64,000 bases of DNA, from contig OX439000.1 of NCBI GenBank assembly GCA_949316495.1, forward strand, positions 932,501-996,500. The letters are read 5' to 3'. Origin of the DNA: Amphiduros pacificus. Its lineage: Eukaryota; Annelida; Polychaeta; Phyllodocida; Hesionidae. A program made the position numbers and the translations under genes. Positions 10,897-23,323 of this stretch are shown here, one piece after another; the stretch's first letter is position 1; each line of letters begins with the position of its first letter. The notes below the pieces were generated by a model. It was not told the origin of the DNA. It worked only from the letters and a program-made list of their open reading frames with translations, and did no database searches.

Positions 10897-13672
10897 ACAA
10901 AGTGATACAATGACACCAAGTGAGGGTGCGATATGTGACTGAGACACAATACAAAGTGATACAATGACACCAAGGGAGGGTGCGATATGTGACTGAGACA
11001 CAATGAAAAGTGATACTTTGACACCAAGGGAGGGTGCAATATGTGACTGAGACACAATACAAAAGTGATACAATGACACCAATGGAGGGTGCGATATGTG
11101 ATTGAGACACAATGCAAAGTGATACAATGACACCAAGGGAGGGTGCGATATGTGACTGAGACACAATACAAAGTGATACAATGACACCAAGGGAGGGTGC
11201 GATATGTGACTGAGACACAATGCAAAGTGATACAATGACACCAAGGGAGGGTACGATATGTGACTGAGACACAATACAAAGTGATACCATGACCCAAAGG
11301 GAGGGTGTGATATGTGACTGAGACACAATACAAAGTGATACGATGACACCAAGGGAAGGTGCGATATGTGACTGAGACACAATACAAAGTGATACAATGA
11401 CACGAAGGGAGGGTGCGATATGTGACTGAGACACAATACAAAGTGATACAATGACACCAAGGGAGGGTGCGATATGTGACTGAGACACAATACAAAGTGA
11501 TGCAATGATACCAAGGGAGGGTGCGATATGTGATTGGGACACAATACAAAGTGATACAATGACACCCAGGGAGGGTGTGATATGTGACTGAGACACAATA
11601 CAAAGTGATACAATGACCCCAAGGGAGGGTTCGATATGTGACTGAGACACAATACAAAGTGATACAATTACACCCAGGGAGGGTGCGATATGTGACTGAG
11701 ACACAATACAAAGTGATACAATGATACCCAGGGAGGGTGCGATATGTGACTGAGACACAATACAAAGTGATACAATGACACCAAGGGAAGGTGCGATATG
11801 TGACTGAGACACAATACAAAGTGATACAATGACACCAAGGGAGGGTGTGATATGTGACTGAGACACAATACAAAGTGATACAATGACACCAAGGGAGGGT
11901 GCGATATGTGACTGAGACACAATACAAAGTGATACAATGACACCCAGGGAGGGTGCGATATGTGACTGAGTCACAATACAAAGTGATACAATGACACCAA
12001 GGGAGGGTGCGATATGTGACAGAGACACAAATACAAAGTGATACAATGACCCCTAGGGAGGGTGCGATATGTGACTGAAACACAATACAAAGTGATACAA
12101 TGACACCAAGGGAAGGTGCGATATGTGACTGAGACACAATACAAAGTGATACAATTACACCCAGGGAGGGTGTGATATGTGACTGAGACACAATACAAAG
12201 TGATACAATGATACCCAGGGAGGGTGCGATATGTGACTGAGACACAATACAAAGTGATACAATGACACCAAGGGAAGGTGCGATATGTGACTGAGACACA
12301 ATACAAAGTGATACAATGACACCAAGGGAGGGTGTGATATGTGACTGAGACACAATACAAAGTGATACAATGACACCAAGGGAGGGTGCGATATGTGACT
12401 GAGACACAATACAAAGTGATACAATGACACCCAGGGAGGGTGCGATATGTGACTGAGTCACAATACAAAGTGATACAATGACACCAAGGGAGGGTGCGAT
12501 ATGTGACTGAGACACAATACAAAGTGATACAATGACACCAAGGGGGGGTGCGATATGTGACTGAGACACAATACAAAGTGATACAATGACACCAAGGGAG
12601 GGTGCGATATGTGACTGAGACACAATACAAAGTGATACAATGACACCAAGGGAGGGTGCGATATGTGATTGGGACACAATGCAAAGTGATACAATGACAC
12701 CAAGGGAGGGTACGATATGTGACTGAGACACAATACAAAGTGATACCATGACCCAAAGGGAGGGTGTGATATGTGACTGAGACACAATACAAAGTGATAC
12801 GATGACACCAAGGGAAGGTGCGATATGTGACTGAGACACAATACAAAGTGATACAATGACACGAAGGGAGGGTGCGATATGTGACTGAGACACAATACAA
12901 AGTGATACAATGACACCAAGGGAGGGTGCGATATGTGACTGAGACACAATACAAAGTGATGCAATGATACCAAGGGAGGGTGCGATATGTGATTGGGACA
13001 CAATACAAAGTGATACAATGACACCCAGGGAGGGTGTGATATGTGACTGAGACACAATACAAAGTGATACAATGACCCCAAGGGAGGGTTCGATATGTGA
13101 CTGAGACACAATACAAAGTGATACAATTACACCCAGGGAGGGTGCGATATGTGACTGAGACACAATACAAAGTGATACAATGATACCCAGGGAGGGTGCG
13201 ATATGTGACTGAGACACAATACAAAGTGATACAATGACACCAAGGGAAGGTGCGATATGTGACTGAGACACAATACAAAGTGATACAATGACACCAAGGG
13301 AGGGTGTGATATGTGACTGAGACACAATACAAAGTGATACAATGACACCAAGGGAGGGTGCGATATGTGACTGAGACACAATACAAAGTGATACAATGAC
13401 ACCCAGGGAGGGTGCGATATGTGACTGAGTCACAATACAAAGTGATACAATGACACCCAGGGAGGGTGTGATATGTGACTGAGACACAATACAAAGTGAT
13501 ACAATGACACCCAGGGAGGGTGCGATATGTGATTGGGACACAATACAAAGTGATACAATGACACCAAGGGAGTGTGCGATATGTGATTGGGACACAATAC
13601 AAAGTGATACAATGACACCAAGGGGGGGGTGCGATATGTGATTGAGACACAATACAAAGTGATACAATGACA
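10893..13672. repeat. 54-bp satellite array with higher-order structure, 2.8 kb
   Basis: About 51 units of 54 bp: acaatacaaagtgatacaat, then gacaccaagggagggtgc, then gatatgtgactgagac. Marker variants recur in the same order about 1459 bp apart (for example gtgataccatgacccaaagg at 11281 and 12740), that is 27 units plus one base. A second, shorter duplication is seen near 12130-12480. Minus-strand frames of up to 927 codons exist only because 54 is a multiple of three and the unit lacks stops. Confidence 0.96.
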
Positions 13673-13689
13673 TCCATGACGTGTACTCC

Positions 13690-14460
13690 CCTTAATCAAG
13701 CACTTTCCCCACCAACATTCGGCCATCTTGATTTCCGTTATGAGTGAACTCATTGAGTACATATCAACACATTAAGACTTCTCCAGAAAAATGTGCACCA
13801 CTCAAGAAACTGATTTTCTTTGGCTTTTTACAATTCTCTGTTTTATGAGTTCGAGTTAAATATATATTGTTTGTTTTTCGGGGATTTTACATCGCTTTCA
13901 ACATTATTTCAGTCATTTCGTGATGAGACCTACTTGTAGCAGATATTGTGCTGCCTCACTGAATTGTCATGTCGCAGGTCCTTGACATGACAACCCACCC
14001 GGTCACAGATTTACCAGGACAACAGGCTAACCCTTTAGGCACGGGCCTCAGCTCGTGTGTGAAATTGTATCATGAGTTCAATCCTGGCACGGCCGAGGAT
14101 CGAACCCACAACCTTTGGATCACCACAGAGGAACTGGCACTAATAAGCTGGCGCTCTAACCAACTGAGGTTAAATATATAAAATGTGTATGGACATTATA
14201 TGAAACACCTCATATTCAACATAAATAACTACATGCTAACCTTATATACCTACCAACAGAGAATCAACTAGAAAATGGTTAGATTTAAATGAGAGATGAG
14301 TTATAGATATCTGTTTCTTTTGATCTATTTGCATTACTATTGATATCATCTTAGACAAATATATTTTTGGAAAATTTTACTCTACAAATTTAACTTTAGT
14401 TGTTGTGTGAAATAACTGAATATCCCTTTATAAAATAACTTGACAAAGTGATAAAGATTT
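13690..14460. repeat. Dispersed repeat D1, copy 1 (interrupted by a SINE)
   Basis: 13690-13854 and 14181-14460 align with 28195-28760. Shared blocks include aatcaagcac, gccatcttgattt, tatgag(t)aactca, gtac(a/g)tatcaaca, gagttaaatata, atgtgt(a/c)tg and tttgatct. The SINE at 13867-14168 splits it. No coding motif was recognised, and the family is unclassified. Confidence 0.65.
13867..14168 (-). mobile_element. tRNA-derived SINE family A, full-length, minus strand
   Basis: The same family as the 57235 copy, reversed. The head is at the right end (complement of ccaactgagg), the B box is near 14100, and the short A/C-rich tail is at the left. It has a perfect 12-bp target-site duplication, gttaaatatata, at 13855-13866 and 14169-14180. 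It sits inside a copy of dispersed repeat D1. The related copy near 28454 shows the site without a SINE. The + strand contains a short spurious frame (13969-14181). Confidence 0.93.
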
Positions 14461-14510
14461 GACTATGTGTGTGATGTATCAGTGAGAAGGTCACATCATA
14501 CTATTCAACA

Positions 14511-14597
14511 TGGCTCAGTGGGTAAGACATCTGTCTCCCATGCTAAAGGTCTGGGGTTCGATTCCCACCAGAAACAATTATCTTCTTCTTTTTTTTT
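14511..14597 (+). mobile_element. tRNA-like Pol III unit (SINE head, second type)
   Basis: Contains an A box TGGCTCAGTGG (14511-14521), a B box GGTTCGATTCC (14555-14565) and a run of nine T residues at 14589-14597 that would stop RNA polymerase III. The stretch between the boxes does not fold convincingly as an anticodon arm, so it is better read as a tRNA pseudogene or SINE head than as a working tRNA gene. A partial second copy lies at 14951-14994. Confidence 0.65.
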
Positions 14598-14599
14598 AA

Positions 14600-15645
14600 T
14601 TCACGCTGAAACTGAAATCTTCATTTTGAAGTTTTAATTTCGCAACATGCACATCAGAACATATAGAATTGAAACATTTTTTGTTAGAAATTTTTGATAG
14701 AAATTATAAAACATAATGACTTTATACAATAAACCAAGGTGAAATCTTCATGTTGGGATCTTTTTAGAGCAAAATGAAAGTCAAAACACTTAAAAAGTGT
14801 TTATTTTTCTTTCTTCTTTTATTTGCAAATGGAGAAAATACCAAAAAAAATTAAATAAAATTTCTTTATTAGCAAAGAAATGGAACAATTTCAATGTTCA
14901 TACAATGCTGTGACTCCAAGTTTTCTACAGTACTGACACAGGGTGATACATGGCTCAGTGGTTAAGATGTCTGTCTTCTATGCTAAAGGTCTGTACCTAT
15001 CCATGTGTAGTAATAATGCTCAGATGTGTGTTCAGTGATTTGCCCACTATTTTTGACATGTGAAAGTGACCACACACCCCACTAATCTGAGTACTAATCT
15101 CAGTAAGCAAGTATTCCCAGCAGGACACCAGCTCATATTTTTAATCTCTACCGCTGGTACCCTTACCTGAGACTTTCCTCTTTTTGTCAGGTATGTTGGC
15201 TTAAGGGAAAAACACGTAATGATTGGGGGGACGGGATATATGACTGAGGTAAAGCTCTCGGCTTCTTTAATGAAGAAGTCAAGAACACCAAAGCTGCATT
15301 ATTGTGATTGTGTGATGTCACACTTTGTTGGATTAAACACACTCGTCTGTCTTGTTCTGCTACAGTGTTGAGATAATTAAATTGTGTCAAGAAAGTGTCG
15401 CAAAGAATACCCGCGATCTTCAAAGTACATTGCTGTTTCAATAGAAGAATAATCACGGTATTTTCATTTAGTGGAATATTGCTCTGAACGGCACTGCTTT
15501 TCTTTCTTTTGGGGAGGCCATATTTACGTTCCTACTCTGTTAATATTGCAGTCAAATCGTTCTTTCTGATCACATTAGTGACGGACCATTAAATACTCTG
15601 GGGTGAGATAGTCATTGAGAAGGCTAATCCCAATATTTAAGTATC
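14600..15645. other. No recognised feature
   Basis: AT-rich DNA apart from the tRNA-like fragment at 14951. No gene signal. Confidence 0.5.
14951..14994 (+). mobile_element. Partial copy of the 14511 tRNA-like unit
   Basis: Starts with the same A box TGGCTCAGTGG, continues with ttaagatgtctgtctt, then tgctaaaggtctg, and ends before the B box. It is 440 bp downstream of the fuller copy, in the same orientation. Confidence 0.6.
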
Positions 15646-15845
15646 TCTATACCACCCGCCTGAATGAATCTCTATGCCACCTGCCTGAATGAGTCTCTAT
15701 ACCACCCGCCTGAATGAGTCTCTATGCCACCTGCCCGAATGAGTCTCTATGCCACCCGCCTGAATGAGTCTCTATACCACCTGCCTGAATGAGTCTCTAT
15801 ACCACCCGCCTGAATGAGTCTCTATGCCACCTGCCTGAATGAGTT
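15646..15845. repeat. 25-bp minisatellite
   Basis: Eight units of about 25 bp: ctgaatgagtctctatgcca followed by cctgc or cccgc. The a/g and c/t variants alternate between neighbouring units. Confidence 0.93.
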
Positions 15846-16397
15846 CAGTCCATTCCTAAGTTCCTTTCTTCTTGTATCAAAAGATAGATTCACATTCCAT
15901 AGATTCTGCTGCTTTGTGAAGGAGTACGAGGAAGAATTGGCAATTTAAAAGACATGAAACCTTGTGTTTGATAGGAACCTGGACAAATTAAATGTTAGTT
16001 ATTGTTCGCATTCTGTAATAAAATCAAGTTAACTTTTGATATTATAAGGAATATTTCTGTGTATTACTGAAAGATACAGGTTTCTTCAAGTCTATGGCAA
16101 GGTCCCGAACAAATGGACCAAACCTTCATGGATTTCCAAATAGTCTGAAAACGTAATCCTCATGCTGTATATCTTGATTAGAGTATTGAAAAATAAAAGA
16201 GTTTTTAAAATCATGTCTGTCACAATAAAAATAGAGATCAAATAAATTCATTAAGATTAAGAAAGGATAAAGAAGTATTATGACGGATTCATGTCTGTGG
16301 TATGATAACTATAGTCATGGAAATAGCAATCCCTGGTTTTTGTTTGTCTTTTTTCTATTTGTGTGTTATTTGTTTATTTTGTATTTATTGTTTTATG
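15846..16397. other. No recognised feature
   Basis: AT-rich unique sequence. Confidence 0.5.
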
Positions 16398-16545
16398 TCA
16401 TATTTCAGTTCTATCATGACGAGAACCTACTTGTGTTAGATATAGTGCATGTCGCATGGCATGTCAACCTGCTCAGTCACAGATCTATAAGGACATTGTG
16501 TTAACCCTTCAGGCACGGGCCGCAGTTCATATCAGACATTGTGGC
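16398..16545 (-). mobile_element. SINE family A, partial copy, minus strand
   Basis: Matches the body of the 13867 copy (cctacttgt, agatatagtgc, catgtcaac, cacagat, aacccttcaggcacggg). The tRNA-like head and the (AAAC)n tail are absent. It abuts a copy of dispersed repeat D2 on its right. Confidence 0.75.
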
Positions 16546-16559
16546 ATTCAAATTGTATT

Positions 16560-16700
16560 CCCTTCACAGAATACAAAATGGAAGTCATCTGCCATATTTA
16601 CAGGATCCACTGTACACAACATAAGTGACACCTGGTGGATCACATATGTTGAAACTCAAGCAGTGAGAATTAAAAGAATATACTCCTTTGATTTACTTAA
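16560..16700 (+). repeat. Dispersed repeat D2, copy 1
   Basis: Shares with the complement of 27212-27400: gacacctgg(c/t)ggatca, atgttg(a)aactc, gca(a/g)tgagaatt and tgg(a/t)agtcatc. The family is unclassified. It directly follows a SINE A fragment. Confidence 0.6.
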
Positions 16701-17291
16701 TTTGCATCGTTAGAGTATTTTTTTCGATCCGTATATGACTCAGTAGGGTTAGTGTTTTATGTGTCACCAGCTTTAAGTAATGTCTCAGCAGACACGACAG
16801 TACTACGGCGATGCAGACATTCATGGCAATCTTATTACCAAACATAAAAGCTTTCATGTCTTTTTCCGTCAGGAAAGGATCTATTCTGAAAACAATATTA
16901 CATTCTCAATATTCCCGCACTTGGTATATAGGTTTCGTGTATGATGTTAAAAAATGAAAATATCTTGGTTTGCGAGTTTTGCATGGAACCAAGAATATAT
17001 TACTGCAGAAATGACACAATATTTAAAGACGGGTATTATAATATTATCACAAAATCAATAAAATTGAGCATAAGAATTTCGCTTATAGATCAAATAAGTC
17101 AGAAAAATTATATTTTCTGACCATGAGAAAGACTTTTGAACGTGCTTACTAAATTATTATACAGTGAAAGTTTCTGTCAAATGAATAATATGAAGGAATA
17201 TTTCCCATGACAATAGCACTTCACACAGGAATCCAGTCCAGTGGCTGTTGAGATGTGGGTAGGAGGGCTGTTTAGAAATGCTTGGTCGGCC
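16701..17291. other. No recognised feature
   Basis: AT-rich unique sequence without a convincing frame. Confidence 0.5.
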
Positions 17292-17820
17292 AAGATGCCT
17301 CCAATCAGCTCTGGGCTCTACACTGGGGGTGATTCCTTATGTTTCACATTTTGATTAAGATGCCTCCAATCAGCTCTCAGCTGTACACTGGGGGTGATTT
17401 CTTGTGTTTCACATTTTGATTAAGATGCCTCCAATCAGCTATCAGCTGTACACTGGGGGTGATTCCTTATGTTTCACATTTTGATTAAGATGCCTCCAAT
17501 CAGCTCTCAGCTGTACACTGGGGGTGATTTCTTGTGTTTCACATTTTGATTAAGATGCCTCCAATCAGCTATCAGCTGTACACTGGGGGTGATTCCTTAT
17601 GTTTCACATTTTGATTAAGATGCCTCCAATCAGCTCTCAGCTGTACACTGGGGGTGATTTCTTGTGTTTCACATTTTGATTAAGATGCCTCCAATCAGCT
17701 ATCAGCTGTACACTGGGGGTGATTCCTTATGTTTCACATTTTGATTAAGATGCCTCCAATCAGCTCTCAGCTGTACACTGGGGGTGATTCCTTATGTTTC
17801 ACATTTTGATTAAGATGCTT
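17292..17820. repeat. 65-bp minisatellite with a 130-bp dimer structure
   Basis: Eight units of 65 bp starting aagatgcctccaatcagct. Units alternate between a form with ctctcag and gatttcttgtg and a form with ctatcag and gattccttatg. So the recent amplification unit is a dimer. The first and last units break the pattern. Confidence 0.94.
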
Positions 17821-19080
17821 CAGAGACTCTCAAGATTGTTTGGTGAAAAGTAGAATTTATGAAACTCAGACTCGAGTGTATTTTAATACTGGTTCTGCGT
17901 CATCAAATAAGGTTGGAAATACTTTGATATGAAATCTATAGATGTCACAACTATGAGACCGTACACATCATGTCAAAACACTGCGCACTTTATCTTTATG
18001 TTATGATCTCAAAGAGTCAATTACATATGTACATATTGTCACATTACATTACATTATCACCATAGATCAGTAAGGTTTGTATCTGCCATTATTGTCAACT
18101 ACAGATCTAATACAACATTTCCTCTGTACACAACATAAGTGTAGATCATATATCTACAGGTCCGTATCATTTCTTCTCACTAAAGCTTCAGCTCATATCA
18201 GATACATGTATAAACCCAGAGAGCCAGTGTTAGAGGCTTTGTGAGTAATTGGGGCGGTAGGTAGGAGCTATGTGGGCTGGATGGGGAGATCACTTGAGGC
18301 CCAGATTACTGGTACCGAGAGTAGCGCAGGAAAAGCGGCGCATGTAACAGCGCAGATGACGGTCATTACCCTGATGGTAGTTTCCACTAAACGTTGAGGA
18401 TGAACATAGTCGCCCGTAAATTACTTGCAATAGCCCCCAATATGGAGGTGTGATGCGACACATACAAAGTAACATCATGTGAACTTGTGACATCATGAAA
18501 ATGGATATCCTGTCGGCATGTGACATCGTTCCACTAATATGGACCTAATATTGATAAGTTAGATGGTCATTCATATGGTGTGTACATTTCTCCTCATTTT
18601 GTGATATTCATATTGGCTTCCGACATCATTCACTTGGCAACTGTCTTTACGATGATCATATCAATAAGTGCTAATACTACATTCACAAATGACTTTTTTC
18701 ATCTAACTGTGATATATCTAATTGGATCATTTCCCACAAAATGAATGTTACTCGAAACTTATTGTCAAAGGGATTTCAATTAGAAAATTTTATTGCGACG
18801 TGGTTGTAAATGGATTGCATTTGTATCCATTATCTCTAAACAGGATGAGAATAAAGTTAGACTTTGTGAAAAATTAGGGAGCCGATAGCCCACTGCATTA
18901 TGCTTGCCTTCCCATTCCGATCTGAATGAAACCAGGATGAAAGCGCCAGTTAGAGATACACACTTCACATCTGCATAACGTGGATTGTCAAGCAGATGTG
19001 GTGTCTTCTACATTGTTGGAATTTGAATGCATAATTAAACAGTTGCCCAATGGGCATCACTAAAAGAGTTGCCCAATATT
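17821..19080. other. No recognised feature
   Basis: Unique AT-rich DNA. A 78-codon minus-strand frame (18290-18526) shows no domain. Confidence 0.5.
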
Positions 19081-19183
19081 TGAAATATGATAACCATACC
19101 TCAAGTTATATTCCTTGTGTTACCTTGTGATGGGGATCATACATTGAGGCGGGTACACATCGCCAAGTATGTGTGTGAGGCAA

Positions 19184-19247
<64 letters not shown>

Positions 19248-19746
19248 TTCATTGTTGCAATGACAATGTGCTGCAACTTACGCTGTTCTCATTATTCTCG
19301 AGTCATTATGTACTCTTAAAGTAAAATTACTCAATAGAATTTTAATAAACTTGAAAGTAGAATCCACATAAGGACTGCAAATAAAATGCAAATAAGGATT
19401 AATTGTATGATGCTTTTTAGCACAGAGCACTGGATTAATTTAATATTAACTAAGCAAAGAGCGTTCACATATTCGCTTAATGTCTGGCTTCTTGTAACCA
19501 ATGCGGCCTTATACCATGAGCCAGCTTATTACACAAAGCAGAAAACAAACACCATCAATTCTCATTAACTTGTTAGCTCCCACTAATCCCCATCTATGTC
19601 TACTTAATGTAAATATGCTTTTTAAAAACATTGTTACATACATTTTCCACTTGGAAATATGAGAATGAAAATATAAAACAGTTAGAAATGTTATACATGT
19701 ATATCTTCCACTCTTTCTTGAAATATGATAACCATACCTCAAGTTA
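19081..19746. repeat. 28-bp direct repeats 638 bp apart, enclosing a (TG)n tract
   Basis: A 28-base sequence starting tgaaatatgataaccatacc is present at 19081-19108 and 19719-19746, apparently identical. The enclosed segment holds a 60-bp (TG)n microsatellite at 19187-19246 and no gene I recognise. Either an insertion with long flanking repeats or a local duplication. Confidence 0.75.
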
Positions 19747-20089
19747 CACCAAGATGTGACCATCCTTCATAAGCGCAATCTTCTCCTCAGACATACACTC
19801 AGTAAGTAAATATCTCCTTAATGTAACCAGGCAAAAGTTGAAATGAAGGCGGCATTTCCCCTCACAGGTAGCGTATCTTGCTTGACGTATCTCCAACCTA
19901 CGTATGGATGTCTCATAGTGCTCAGACTGCAGGCCGCTGTACATCAAGGAAGGGAATGCTGTGTGTGGAAGTCACTGTAGATATGATTGTCACAGAGAGG
20001 AAGCAAGACAAACCATACTTGATGAGACAAGAAGCCGTACACAATTTAAATCACTATCATTCTTTTTGTTTTAGAAGCATTTATATATA

Positions 20090-20250
20090 TATACATGCAG
20101 ATTTACAAGAACAACAAGCAGATCCTTCAAGCACCGGCCTCGACTGAAATGACATGAATATAATGTCGACATGGTCGGGAATCGAACCCACGATCTTTGT
20201 ATCACCATAGAGGAACTGGTGATAATGACCTTCCATTCTGACCAAATGTT
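20090..20250 (-). mobile_element. SINE family A, partial copy, minus strand
   Basis: Complement of the head and part of the body: B-box complement in gggaatcgaacccacgatc, then the family's gaggaactggt block and a degraded A-box end. The 3' body and tail are lost, and a short TA-rich stretch lies at that side. Confidence 0.82.
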
Positions 20251-21379
20251 CATGGCTGTAGCCGTCTCCGTATATGATGCAATGATAAAGTGTCAATTCC
20301 ATAGATGATGTGTCCTTATGTGGACATTTTGTTCCAACTAGGAACCCAGTTAACTCGTTTCTGATTGCCATTTTTAAACTAGTTAAAACCACATTTAATT
20401 TTCCCTGTGGTAACCATGTATTTAGCAACATGGTTTTCACATGGACTTGGTATTTCATATGATTCCCATGTGAAATATTCATGAAACGTTAGTAGTAGGC
20501 CAAAAAGGTGTTTTTGTTGTACCGAAACAATATATCTTACTACCAAAATTTCATAATAGCCTGCACCCCTTTCTAGGAGCTTTTTTTGGACTTTTAGGCC
20601 CTTAAAGTTGCCACTGAAAGTAGTCTTTCCCTCGTTTATCATTAGGAATACAAATGTTATACTCCATCTATAATTTGAGTACATTTTGGCCTACTTATGT
20701 AATGTTTCCTGTCATCGCATTGAGGTATTCTGTTTGCTGATTGTTATTACTTGCGTGGAGGAACATTATTGTGACCGGTTGGTAAAACCTGAAAGTGATT
20801 GGAAAATTATTTAAACAAGTGAAATCTGTACATCATATGAGTGCTTCCTTGTGCGAGAAGCATTGTTTACAGTGACCATGACAGGTCTCCTATAAGCTCC
20901 CACAATACAGAGATTCTGTCCCTATGTGTACCTTGAGATCGCACCAGACACCCTGCTGACTGTATTTGTTAACGTCTGGTACTTTGCTTTATTGTTAATA
21001 GCTAATTGGGAAATATTATATTAAATAGATAGATATGGCATAGACAATAGGTAGATAGTAATGTTATATTTTCATAGCTCAGGTTTGCAGAGTACTTTAA
21101 GAGACACCACAGGATATTAAGGCAGCTAATAGCACCTGACAAATAGCGGTATTTGTTTCAATGATATTTTTCAGGAATGGGATGAGTTACATCTGTCATG
21201 ATTTGGCAGCTTGTTTTACTATTGTGTTTTAAATCTGTAGAAACTGCGCATATCTATTTCCACTATTTACACCACCGACGTGATGATAACAAATGGGTAG
21301 TAGTGCATTGCACGTCATCGTCATTCGTTTCAATGACGATAAAGACAGTGAATATATTTATACGTTTATTCATCCTAAC
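20251..21379. other. No recognised feature
   Basis: Unique AT-rich DNA. A 101-codon minus-strand frame (20379-20684) has no known motif. Confidence 0.5.
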
Positions 21380-21471
21380 ATAACCTGACATCGGTAGTTC
21401 ACATAACCTGACATCAGTAGTTCACATAACCTGACATCAGTAGTTCACATAACCTGACATCAGTAGTTCAC
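21380..21471. repeat. 23-bp tandem repeat, four copies
   Basis: Four consecutive units of ataacctgacatcagtagtt plus cac; only the first differs (atcgg). Confidence 0.95.
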
Positions 21472-23075
21472 ATCTGTTTCCCTGATTTAGCAGTCAGCGA
21501 TGTAGCATGTTGGTATATATAAATTACTTTCCAACACAAATGTTGATTGGATTTGACATGCTGTTAGCATTTATCATTGGAATAATTGGAAAGCATTAGT
21601 TGCTGTCGGCGCCCAATGTCATCCCATGCGGCTTCACATTTTCTACGTTATGCTTTCTGTCCTCCCACGTAGAAGAGCACGTCATTTTGATTGATGAGGA
21701 ATATTTCACTATAGTATATATTGTAGGAGATCTCCGCGTATAAACAACTTTATCAAACTCAACATCAAACAAGAAACATTTAAGTAAGAAGCTGATGTTT
21801 TACTTTTAATAGTGTGAGTATATGTGTGTAAGCGTGTGTGATCGTATCAATTAATTCAATATAAACCCCCTAAAGTCGATTCTGTTTAACAGAGGTAGTC
21901 CATCCAGGTTCAGAATCAACTTCCTTTGTTTAGGCGAGTAGGAAAATGCAGACAGCCAATGCTACTATAAAACTCATATCACTAATTATCACGCATAGTA
22001 GTCCCGAGCAGAGATTGTGAATGACCTTCCCATAATGCCATGCGATCAAAGGGCACATTCCTTTAATCTGAAGCCCAGCTTATATCTTTATTAGCCTGAT
22101 TCTTTTTGTTCTGATTTACGAGCCTGAGGAATTACCATTAGGAGTCAGTGGGAACAAGATAATAGTACGGCGAGGCGACTTGGGGCTACTGTGACTTGAC
22201 CATGCTGACCTTTAGAGCGCCGGCCGTGTCACACTCCCTTAATGTCCGTGTAGCCGCTGTGAGAGTGACAGGCAGTAATAAGGGCGCGTGGTGTTCGCTC
22301 ACTTCCCCGCCTAGCATGCCAACAGTTCATCTAAATTGCTACATGTATGTTACGTTTGTTTTGTCACGTGACTAACCTTGATTAGTACGCCACACTCTCT
22401 GAATAATCAAATACGCCGCTCACAACACGAAGAAAGAGATTGCAGGGAAAACTACCCTCAAGCCTCCAACCTGGCATTGTGTCGGTCGATTGGACTTTTC
22501 ATAAGACTCACAGACGTTTGATGTATTTTAACAAGGATTTGGATTTGTGTACAGAAAAAAGTTAAATTTTGACTTCACCTACTTTGAAACTGGTATGGAT
22601 CTCTGTGAGTGAAATTATCCATTTCTGAACATGATAATTGTGAAGGTTCCCAAGAAAAAAATGGGGGTCATATTGAACAATGTCATGTGATGTATGACAT
22701 CAGATCGATTTGAAACCAGTACTGATTGGTTGATTGATTTAGATTTTGGGGAACACCCAGTATTACTCCATTATATGTTCAGGGATTTCCCATGTCAGGT
22801 GACATAACAAAATGGCCTCTTGGATTTCCTCAGAAGGAGATAATGTGTTGTGTGTATTGGAAAAATTATTATTTTCCAATGAAAGAATTAGAATCCTATT
22901 TTTAAAAGTAGGTAAAGCTTGATATTTTACCATATGGTGCCCAAGAATTACTCATTTTGTTGGCAAAACAAAGAGATACCAAAGATATATTCATAGTTAA
23001 ACATGTCGATTAGCATAATACACAGAAGTGTTCAAGATCTTCTTGTGATCTGCACAACTCGTCTTTCACGGCTAG
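21472..23075. other. No gene recognised; moderately GC-rich island near 22130-22330
   Basis: Unique DNA. The stretch around 22130-22330 is less AT-rich than its surroundings and has several CpG and CACGTG-like words, so it may be a conserved non-coding element. That is a guess without comparison to relatives. Confidence 0.35.
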
Positions 23076-23323
23076 GGGTAAACACGATCGCTATTGTATA
23101 CTTAAGGGTAAACACGATCGCTATATTTAATGGTAAACACGATCGCTATTGTCTATTTAAGGGTAAACACGATCGCTATTGTGTATTTAAGGGTAAACAC
23201 GATCGCTATTGTCTATTTAAGGGTAAACACGATCGCTATTGTGTATTTAAGGGTAAACACGATCGCTATTGTCTATTTAAGGGTAAACACGATCGCTATT
23301 GTGTATTTAAGGGTAAACACGAT
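23076..23323. repeat. 30-bp minisatellite with forkhead-type core and CGATCG
   Basis: About eight units of 30 bp: gggtaaacacgatcgctatt followed by gtgtatttaa or gtctatttaa, the two endings alternating (60-bp dimer). Every unit carries GTAAACA, the forkhead-factor core, and the palindrome CGATCG. Forward frames through it are artefacts. Confidence 0.95.

Noticed and set aside
10890-13673. A 927-codon and a 568-codon minus-strand frame
   Set aside because: They are translations of a stop-free 54-bp satellite in shifted frames. No start context, splice signals or domain is present.
14511-14583. Functional tRNA gene
   Set aside because: A and B boxes are good, but I could not form a proper anticodon stem and acceptor stem.
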